Positions 25,194-33,917 of a DNA stretch of 64,000 nt are shown here, piece by piece; the first letter of the stretch is position 1, and every line of letters begins with the position of its first letter. The stretch covers positions 19,020,062 to 19,084,061 of the forward strand of contig OU612074.1 in assembly GCA_914767715.1 (NCBI GenBank), given 5' to 3'. The notes below the pieces were generated by a model. The model saw only the letters and a program-made list of their open reading frames with translations, did no database searches and was not told where the DNA came from. The position numbers were made by a program, and so were the translations under genes. The DNA is from Membranipora membranacea (taxonomy: Eukaryota > Bryozoa > Gymnolaemata > Cheilostomatida > Membraniporidae).

Positions 25194-25461
25194 TGAAAGC
25201 TAAATAAATGTTTGTTATGTCAGGAAACAAATAAATGTTTAATCTACCAATATAAATATCGATGTTTAAGTACAGTTACTTGGATAATACAAAGTAGCTA
25301 ATTGTAGTCACCGCACTAAAAAATACCATAAATTTTGATGATGACGCGTTTTTAACTAAAGAGATAGAGTACTGCTGTCAATTTTAGCTTTAAAATTCTA
25401 ACTGAGCTATTGACCTTTACAGAGGTGATAATATTGAACAACCATTGAAGTACCATACATA

Positions 25462-25652
25462 TCACTGCCAATGGCTGAATAGTGCCTGTTTCAGTTTCTG
25501 GCAGCTTGCTGCACACTCACGATTAGGAGGTCCACCATGGCCTCACCTCTAGGATGCATTCTAGTCTTCTAGGATGTATCACACTCCCAGTACGAGGACT
25601 TTGGACAATTTGCATCCCTCTTTAGGGGCAGCCCACCCTCTGTTTTGTCATA
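25462..25652 (+). repeat. Interspersed repeat family Y, copy 1
   Basis: Shares TCACTG.CAATGGC, GGCAGCT.GCTGCA, GATTAGGAGGT-like and CCTCACCTCTAGGATGCATT blocks with 31092-31262 and 31301-31496. Ends near ATAAACAG. See the U2-like feature for the head of a related copy. Confidence 0.75.
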
Positions 25653-26279
25653 AACAGGGCTTGGAGGGTTGATGTTATTGCCTGGGCCATGTGAATCTCT
25701 GTTTTGCCTATGTCAAGTTTCAACCACCCAAAACATATATACTAGATATGGACAAGAATTCAAGTTTGCATTGTTGGTGCTCAAGAAGATAAAAAATTGG
25801 CCTTTTCTGAAGATGATGACAAGGCCCTTCATTCATAGATTTTTTAAATATATGATGAAAAAGGTCATCAAAATCAGTCTGTAAATTTCGATTGTGTCAA
25901 AAATAACAGAGATCAGAATGCAATGCCGGTTTGCTATCTCCATAAAATCAATTTGTTCCATGGTTCTCGTTCGGTTTTGGATAATGTACAAAATATTTTA
26001 ATAACTCTCAAAACCGTGACCTTGTCTTTGGGGGGAAGATTACCAATAATAGGGCAATTATACTCAGGCTGTTTACCTCATAGGTATTTAAAAGGACAGC
26101 TATATCAGTGTAACTTTTTCTCTTTGCTGAGTTTGCAATTTTATAGTCGATATCAATCAACCAACTAATCTAGGTCAACACAAAGTGTCTGCTTTCTGTT
26201 CCCCTGAAGGTTTGTAGCATTTATGGGTTCAAATTTCTAGTCTTTTTTTTGAACTCATGTAACGTCTTACATATTTCAG

Positions 26280-26745
26280 TACATAACTGTCACTGTCAGA
26301 GAAATGGCAATGGATACATACAGTTAGCAGAAGAGAACTGTGAAAAATTTACTCAGTATGACAACACCACCAGACTCTCTCACACTCACACATGTCCTCC
26401 AGGACTCAGATTTAGTGTAGATACTTGTGTCTGTGAGTGTTCTCAAGAGGAAGAATGTGAAGGTTGTGGACCTTTAGGTAGGCAATCTATCGTGTTCATC
26501 ATCCATCATCACTAGTGATTGCAACTAGACAAGACGATTCCTGGACTCTAGTTATCACTTTTTATTCTAAACACAAAAATGTGACAAGTAAGGAATAATA
26601 AATATGCAGTACAAACTCTTTTCATAACACATCATATTTTTGCTTTAACATGGAATGGCTTAGATCCCTTCAAATGCAAAATTGTGGTATACAATGGTTT
26701 TATTCTTTTTTGACAGTGTGTGAAAACGAACTGAACAACATTTAA
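26280..26745 (+). CDS. Cys-rich protein resembling a chitin-binding type 2 (CBM14) domain, 5' exons not found
   Basis: Exon 26280-26477 (phase 1 at both ends) and terminal exon 26717-26745, which ends CENELNNI and TAA. The exon reads CHCQRNGNGYIQLAEENCEKF... and later TCPPGLRFSVDTCVCEC: a Cys, ~15 residues, NCxxF, then CPPGLxFxxxxxxC, the layout of peritrophin-type domains, though the usual fourth-position Cys after F is a Tyr. No ATG or signal-peptide exon could be placed between 25.2 and 26.28 kb, so the N-terminus is missing from the model. CBM14 domains bind chitin outside the cell; binding here is inference. Confidence 0.5.
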
Positions 26746-27174
26746 AGAGCTTATGGATCTACGGCGGAACGGGGATTGCTCAGCGTTAGTTATCCGATCA
26801 TGAATACCTTTTCAAGTTAGAATCCCTGATGATCACTCAATACAAACTTCTTAAATTTATTTATCATAAAAAGGTGTTTGATAGGGGAAATCGAAATGTC
26901 TCAGAAAAACTGAAACTGTGAAACTGCCAATTCTTATCCTATTACAGGCACTGATCAGGGCTCTCTGTCGCAAACAAGCAATTTTCTTTCTCAAAAGCAA
27001 TACATTTTCGTAACAAAGAAGAATTCATCCAGTGCATTTCTTAGGTATTCGCATCTAGCACCATTCGACAAATAAATTGTCCTTAATGGTACTAACACTT
27101 CCTAAAGAATTTATATATTTGTTAGGAAACAGCAATAATCTGATACTTTTCTTTTAACGGGGGAGACAAATTAG

Positions 27175-28127
27175 CAAACAATACCATAAAAAACTGTGTT
27201 GCCAAAGATCCGGTTGCAAGATTACTGGGTATAGCGCAAAGAATTCCTATTATTACGAGAGAAGTTCATGCGAAATTCTTAATCTCGGAGAAGGTGAGAA
27301 CATATCAAACAACCTTGAAAAACATTACTTCATCGCTTTAATAGCAGGGCAGCAGTACCGCATATGATTTTTGTCAATTTTACACCAAAATGGTTTTTTT
27401 TCTTACAGGCTGCGAGGAGTTGCCATCCTGTTTCATTCTTATTATTGGTCCTTCAGAAGATTACAACACATTTCCAAAGTGTTTGTGGTAAGTCTTGGCG
27501 AATACTTGTGCTGTAATATTTAAAAATTACCCAAAGACCAATGCATGTTAAGTCAGGCAATTACTTATGATAAATTAAATGGTAAAAAATACAATATTCT
27601 TTTCGGTATGAATTATTAAAAGAGTGCCTCCCATTAGGGAAGGTTACCCTCTTTCTCTGCATTATGATGTCACAGAGAATAGGATGCACAACAAGCAACA
27701 AGCACTTATGTCCACTGTGACATCATAATACAGATAGCATTACCTTCTCTTATGGGAGGCACTCTTTCCACCATCAATAATTCATACCAAGAAGAGCATT
27801 GCATCTTTTTAACATTAACATGCAAATCTGACAAACTTTATCATAAGTAACTGCCTGAACATGACACGTCTTGGTCTTTGGGTAGTCTTTCAGGATTAGT
27901 TATATTTCCAAATTCCATTTTGTCTCTTATCCGGAAGCACAGCTTGTCACGTTTCTCAATATAAATGTTGTTTGCCAATTTTAAATGTTATTTTCTATTA
28001 TAGTGAGAACCTAAAAGAAGCAAAGAAATGCTTGAGATGTATCGAGCGTAACGGATGCTCGATTTCCAAGAGTTACCAAAACATCATGAAAGGTGCTGAA
28101 GCTGAACTTTGTCCTCATTTGCAATAA
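27175..28127 (+). CDS. Small Cys-rich secreted-type protein, first exon not found
   Basis: Exons 27175-27293, 27409-27487 and 28004-28127 join in phase and end at TAA 28125-28127, giving ~107 codons. There are about a dozen Cys: LCCQRSGC, SSCE, GCEELPSCF, FPKCLCENL, KKCLRCIERNGCS and a final LCPHLQ. The density suggests a disulfide-rich extracellular protein. I recognise no family. Phase does not allow direct joining to the exon at 26280-26477, so I treat it as a separate gene or as needing an unseen exon. A foldback element sits in its second intron. Confidence 0.5.
27524..27892. mobile_element. Long foldback (inverted-repeat) element
   Basis: Two ~165-bp imperfect inverted arms run from ACCCAAAGACCA (27524) through ACTTATGATAAA, GGTATGAATTATT and AGAGTGCCTCCCAT to a TTATGATGTCACAG core, and back to GGTCTTTGGGTAG. 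This is a MITE-like structure in the intron between the last two exons of the Cys-rich gene. Confidence 0.8.
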
Positions 28128-28129
28128 TT

Positions 28130-31085
28130 CACGTGTCCAGCTGAATTTTAGAAATGACAGAATAATATTAACATTTTTAGGGAGATGAAACCTTCCTCAG
28201 TTTCAACTCCCATCTTTGTTGTATTTTCCTGATTGGGGATAAATTAAAGTCCTTTCTCTTGTTATATATTTAGATGGGGAAGCCTGATGTTTCTATCCCC
28301 ACTTGATCCCAAGTTTATCCTTCTCTTTACAGTAACTGTATAAATTAAGTGATTCATTGCCATTATGTATCCAATTTGATAAACACCAACTTTTTAAAAT
28401 TATTTTTCAAAGAAATCTCGTCAAGTCAAGCGCTCAGAATAACATGAAAAACAACGGATCGATCAGTAATAATTATGTTGCCAAATAAATGAATACATAA
28501 TAGTATATCTGAAATGAACGGACATCAACTGATATACCAAGCCTAGGAATTTGAAATTGTAGTGGAATGATATTTCTTCATAGATAAGTTTAAAAAGATT
28601 ATCTGATCGTTTCATCTTGGCAGCGTATGGGTTCTAAGGTTATTTTTTTTAAAAAACAATAAGGATGTAGCTTAGGCCAGATGTCAAAGCAGCCACAGAA
28701 TTGAAGTTCTATCAATGAAATATTTGCTCTTCTTCGCAAGCTGTTGCTTTGCAGGTAAAATATGTGTGCATATATGGCAAAGATCTGGTCCAACAGATAG
28801 CAGTGTTGGTCAGTAGTCTTCTACAAAGTCACATCCTTTGTTTTGCAAGGAGTTAGAGACTGTCTCCAACTCCTTGGTTTTTGATACTCCCATAAGGGAC
28901 ATAAGTCAAAAAAATAAATCGCCTAGCGAAGAGTTGCTACTCATCACAAAGTGTGTTAAAGTATCATTCAACCCTCGCACCACTTAGTATGCATCAACTT
29001 GATGCAGTTTGCCCTTACAGGTAGGCAACATATTCAACATAAAATTTCGAGGTATAAGCTTGGTTCTGCACCACAGGGCAGTCAGCAGCCCCTGAACCCT
29101 GATGGCTGCAATAAACTGAGTTAAATGGTGAGGCTTAGTCTTGTTCATAATCTCATGGAAAATGGTCAATTGAATGATACAATATTGTGTTGTAGATGTG
29201 TTTGGAATCGGGACGGCTGTTTATGTATTAAGATTGAAACAAACAAAATATAACTGCTTCAATTTTAGAAACACATACATCTAAAGGGACAATTTCGCAA
29301 CATACTCTTATGTGAGTGACAAATAAACCAAACAATCAATCAATCAAAAGGCAATAAACTTCTGATTTTTGATTGGCAGCCAATGGGGCACAGAACAGCG
29401 CATGAACTCCTCATTTGTAATGCAATGAGTGTCCGTGCAGCTAAAACAACTGCTCACAAAATCTGGTTCTTTCAATTCACAAGCAATTCTGCTAGTTGTT
29501 TTATCTCTTGCTGGAGATGCACAACTCCCGTTTTGAATGCATAATTGAGCAGAACAAGTGTCATTGCATCACAAATTAGGAGTTTTACTATGCACGTACA
29601 TTTTTCTGTGCTCTGTTGGCTGCCAAACAGGAATCAGAAATGTTATGTAAACATTAATATTTTTTCCAATTCTAATATATTTATTTGACAGTATTAATCA
29701 GTTGGCCACCCACTGAAATTAAATAGTGGAAGAAAGTTTGCAAATATAATAATTGAAATTATCTCATTTATCATTCATTTATAATATTCAAATTTAGAAG
29801 GAGTACATCGCTCTGCATCAAAAATCAAAATATAACTTTTGAGGTTGTCTGCTATCTTGATTCGCATTTACTAAACTCCATACGTGAACAATCAGTCACT
29901 CTTAGAAAGACCTTTCCATCCCTAGCCATCCATCTGAAAATCAGTAACTAGAATTATCATGACGCAAAGACCTCGGCTGTGCAACGTATCATGAGATTCC
30001 TTCCGTATAAGTTTGGAACATGCGGTTTAGTTTTGCAACTGTGTTGGGTGGTTGCTTTTGTGTGGCTGAAGCAATCCTTTATACATAGCCCAAATTAAAA
30101 AATTACCCTAATGGTGAAACCTTCTCTGTGTCACATTTGTTTTTGACTGTCATTAGTCAGAGGCAAATGCTCGATTGCCGTAGACTTGAAGGTATATGAA
30201 TGGTGAGGGTGTTTACGCGACGGATTAATCTACCATGAAGCAAATGTTACCATATTAGTATCAACTGTTTCATCTAACATTTGCCATATCAGTCCCCTTA
30301 TGACACTCACACAATCTGTATAACACTGCTTACGGGGTTGGTTGTTTAAGGGCAGCTTAAAGAAGAAGTGTAATTCAGATTCAGCATTAATTGGTGACAC
30401 TTAGTAGTCCATCTACAGGGATTTACTTGCGACCCAGGTAAGGTATTTTTGCTGCAAACCTATGTGTGATTGTGAGCAGCTGGCGATGAAAGCGTGCGCA
30501 ATACCTTAGTCAACCTTTTGACAGCAATGATTATCGTTGTCATTGAGGGTGGGAGGATTGGTCGATCTCAGTCACTTATATGTACAGGCTATATGTACCG
30601 TTCGTACCCAGGACCACTCTGAATTTTGCATAATCAGCTCTTTGATGGTCTTTTATTCGCATGGCATGTCTGCCAGGTTGTAACATAGCTATGCGAATGG
30701 CCTGATAAATACAATCAAGTGGGGATGTTAGCTCGGTAAAGCCGAGGGGTTCTGGCAGGTACTATGGCAGTACTATTAAGTGTTGTTCTTTTTTCTAGCC
30801 TACTGTTGATAACCATCCTACAACTGTTGTAAGTAAACTGTGTTTTTGTTATTAATGGAAATGTTTAATACTTGTTACTCTCGGTGAAAAAAAATCAGCA
30901 TGGTGGCAAAGTCGAGTTCTCATTTGACTTCATTTTCTTTCATGCTCACACTACTCACCCTGTATTATCGGTAAGTTGTCAGGTGGTAAACCTACACATG
31001 AGCTGCTAGGAGTATGCGATCGGCAATGAGCAGCTCGGGACCTTGCCAGTCTAGACTCATTCACTTTTGAAGGATACAATGTGTA
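28130..31085. other. No gene recognised
   Basis: Mostly AT-rich sequence without splice-compatible exons. A small palindrome, GGAGTTAGAGACTGTCTCCAACTCC, lies at ~28850; a related one is at ~56562. I see nothing else I can support. Confidence 0.45.
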
Positions 31086-31091
31086 TACCCT

Positions 31092-31262
31092 CTTCAGTTT
31101 TGGCAGCTCGCTGCACACCGACGGTTAGGAGGTCTTCTATGGCCTCACCTCTAGGATGCATTCTAGCTTTCTAGGATGTATCATATTCTCAGTATGAGGA
31201 TTTAGGGCACCTTGAGTCCCTCTTTAGGGGCAGCTCAGTCTTCTGTTTCTTAGCAAACAGCA
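31092..31262 (+). repeat. Interspersed repeat family Y, copy 2
   Basis: Very similar to 31301-31496 and to 25462-25652. It runs from TTCAGTTTTGGCAGCTCG to AGCAAACAGCAA and is directly followed by the U2-like segment and copy 3. Confidence 0.8.
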
Positions 31263-31263
31263 A

Positions 31264-31301
31264 TTCTCGGCCTCTCGGCCTATTGGCTAAGATCGAAGTG
31301 T
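31264..31301 (+). ncRNA. U2 snRNA 5'-end-like segment
   Basis: TCTCGGCCTATTGGCTAAGATCGAAGTGT (31273-31301) matches the conserved U2 snRNA 5' stem-loop I region with one substitution and one inserted base. An extra CGGCCT is duplicated just before it. What follows is not U2: no branch-point-recognition, Sm-site or later stem sequences, but repeat family Y. So this is a U2-derived fragment or SINE head, not a working U2 gene. Confidence 0.7.
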
Positions 31302-31496
31302 CACTGTCAATGGCCGATAAGTGCCAGTTCAGTTTTGGCAGCTCGCTGCAGACCGACGGTTAGGAGGTCTTCTATGGCCTCACCTCTAGGATGCATTCTA
31401 GTTTTCTAGTATGTATCATACTCTCAGTATGAGGATTTAGGGCACCTTGCGTCCCTCTTTAGGGGCAGCCCAATCTTCTGTTTCATACTAAACAGC
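31301..31496 (+). repeat. Interspersed repeat family Y, copy 3 (fused to the U2-like head)
   Basis: Continues directly from the U2-like 29 bases: TCACTGTCAATGGCCGATAAG, then the family Y body to ATACTAAACAGCAA. Copy 1 at 25462 also begins at the TCACTG point, which suggests that the U2-like part is the natural 5' end of a longer unit. Confidence 0.75.
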
Positions 31497-31509
31497 AACA
31501 ACTTTTGAT

Positions 31510-32215
31510 TCATATTTATAAATCTTTGGAAAACCTCAGTTTGTTAATATTCGGAGTTATCCGCTCAATAATCTTGGTTAAATGGTAAAATTCTCAATTT
31601 GAACGGACACTTTTTTTGTTCTAAGCATGGCTTGATTATATTCAGCGATCAGGCTTAGTCATCTCAAAACTTCGATGCCAGGTGTGTCTGAGTTTCAGAA
31701 ATAATAATGGTTACAAGGTGGGCAACTGGAATGCACGCAAACTTGATCTAGGTTTAACCTGACTCCCTATAATAATAGGGTGCCAAACTGCGGACGTTTC
31801 ACCAACAATATTATATAATAATACAATGAGTTGTGATTTTCTTCATTCTTCTCGCCATTGTTGCATTGAATGAGTCAGTGTAAAATGATGTAATAAGTCA
31901 CACGTTCCCCAGCATATCACAATAGTAAGGCATCACTAAGGCTGTGTGATATCGAAGATCTAGCTTGCGTATGTAGTTTGTTATTCGGAGTCTTACCTGC
32001 ATGCCTAGTACCTGCATAACATGTGCATACTAACTTTGATGGTAAGATCTGAGAGTTTTGACATAGGCGTATTTAGCATACTTTTGTTGCTAACAGATGA
32101 GGGCGGCACTCTCTGTATTACATGAGCAGTGTCGGCTACAGTTTATCTACAAGTTAAGCTGTACCCTGAGTATAAATGTTAAGGCCAAGAGAAGTTAAAC
32201 TTGTCGCATCACTTC
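31510..32215 (+). repeat. Interspersed repeat family X, copy 2 (longest)
   Basis: About 700 bp whose reverse complement is found at 42385-43310, with a partial copy at 6950-7190. Shared blocks include CGCCATTGTTGCATTGAATGAGTC-like and GCATGCCTAGTACCTGCATAA sequences. No coding frame was recognised. Confidence 0.8.
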
Positions 32216-33002
32216 TTTCCTTTGTAATTAAGGGAAAAGTTTGAAACTTGTTCACAAATTATATCTAGGAATATATCTATGATCTAGATACAACATCCTT
32301 ATGCTGCTCCGGGTACAGCAAGGAAGAGAGAGGTCATTGGTTACAGCCTACATAAAGATCAATCCTAGATATGGATTTTTGGGGAGCAAAAGCTCCAAAA
32401 ACTCAATACTACTATCTTGTAAATTTTCCTACCCAGCAAACTTGTCCTAACAGCGGTTTTATACTATGCCAGATTGTGGCTTAAAATCAACAGGTGACAA
32501 TCTATTGTGTTGTGTGGATAACTCTAATCAGATTGTGTAGCCAGAGCAGCTTGTAGTTAGAAATGTCACTAGCGATTAGAGCTTTGTATGCTAATGGTGT
32601 AATCTCGATGTCAGTGCGGTTCGGAATGAGAATTCACAATCAATGTTTGTAATGTATTACGGGAGTTATGGGCTGTGATTTCATTCTCCTGCCTGTATTC
32701 CCCTGTCATGAAAGAAGACTCTCAAAATGGCTGAACAGTTATGTCAAAATGGCAGCAATCTTGCATCTCGTATAATTGTTACTATCATGGTGAAGTAAGT
32801 CATAATGATATCTTCAGAACCTATGAGAATATCAAAAGCAGCTCAATACTTATCCATCGCTGGTAGTTATACGATTCTGACAGTAAGTTTTCCCCAAGCA
32901 TACACTATGTTATAATATCAACTTTCTCTAGCAGTGGCGTATATGAGCAATCACGGACCACGGATATCCTTAAATCAAAATCCTTCATTATGTTGTGCAT
33001 GC

Positions 33003-33105
33003 CAGGCTGAATAGCTCAGTGTGTAGAGCTCAGTGTGTAGAGCGTCTGCCTGGTAATCACTGTTTATTTAGAATGTTGTGGGTTCGAATCCCAACAATGT
33101 CAGAT
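33003..33105 (+). mobile_element. tRNA-like SINE head with internal duplication
   Basis: GGCTGAATAGCTCAGTGTGTAG, a repeated AGCTCAGTGTGTAGAGC, and a B-box GTGGGTTCGAATCCC. The spacing is too long for a true tRNA. The tail has the motif TCTTATAAGTGAGGAATTACTG, also seen near 21.5 kb. Confidence 0.65.
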
Positions 33106-33841
33106 TTTTTTCAAATGGGTGCTTTATAACTGGAGCATTTTTACTTTTCCCAAGGGGGATGTCTTATAAGTGAGGAATTACTGTACATACAGAGTTTGAC
33201 TTTTGTCCTTGAGCTTGACAAGCCAATCAAAAGCCCGGTGTATTGACACACCCTCCCCGCTACGCCTACGGCGTGTGGATCGGGCTGCGGCCGATCATTA
33301 TGCTCATCTCTAAAAAGTCAGTGAGTGAAATTTTTTAGAATATACGCCCCTGCCCCGTAGCGCTTCTACCTTCTAGTGCGGGAAGAGTATTAAGGAATTC
33401 TGCTGGCTGTATGAGTGTGTGTCAAACTAGAAAGGCGCCAAATTATTGAACCTGCAACAGTTAAAGATGCTGGGTTGTTTTATAATTCACCATAATAGTC
33501 TACCAAATGCCGACATGTGGCAAATATTAATGCTGTATCAACCACATAAAAGTTTTGGACTCATGAAGGGTTGTGTGAACCTTTATTTTACTCTAGTTAG
33601 AAGACAAACTGTCAAACAAAGAGTAGTGGTATCAGCCACTAACACAATCAACCATTTTGTAAGCGAAGGGCAAACCAGCATATCGATAATTCTGATGTCG
33701 ACCGAACACACTCTGTCTCAACATCAGCAGTTAGTAGTGGTGACTTTAATTGACACCAGTTGCTCCTCTGGCAAGATAATCATAACCGCCTAGCTAACAT
33801 AACACGATAAATAGACACGTAAGATAGTGCATTTCATTCTA

Positions 33842-33847
33842 TTTATT
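33842..33847 (-). terminator. Candidate poly(A) signal of the propeptide gene
   Basis: AATAAA on the minus strand, ~70 bp past the TAA of the tandem-exon propeptide gene. Confidence 0.4.
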
Positions 33848-33917
33848 CGCATGAGAAAGCATATTATCTCTTTCACAAAGAATCAAATTGTTGCAAATTA
33901 TCAAGTTCGGTCAGATA

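Noticed and set aside
26280-28127. One continuous gene joining the CBM14-like exon to the Cys-rich exons
   Set aside because: The 26477 donor is phase 1 but the Cys-rich frame at 27175 needs phase 2, while a phase-correct terminal exon with a good acceptor lies at 26717-26745.
33003-33105. Functional tRNA gene
   Set aside because: A- and B-box-like motifs are present, but the A-box part is duplicated and the spacing and stems do not fit a cloverleaf; similar pieces recur as repeats.
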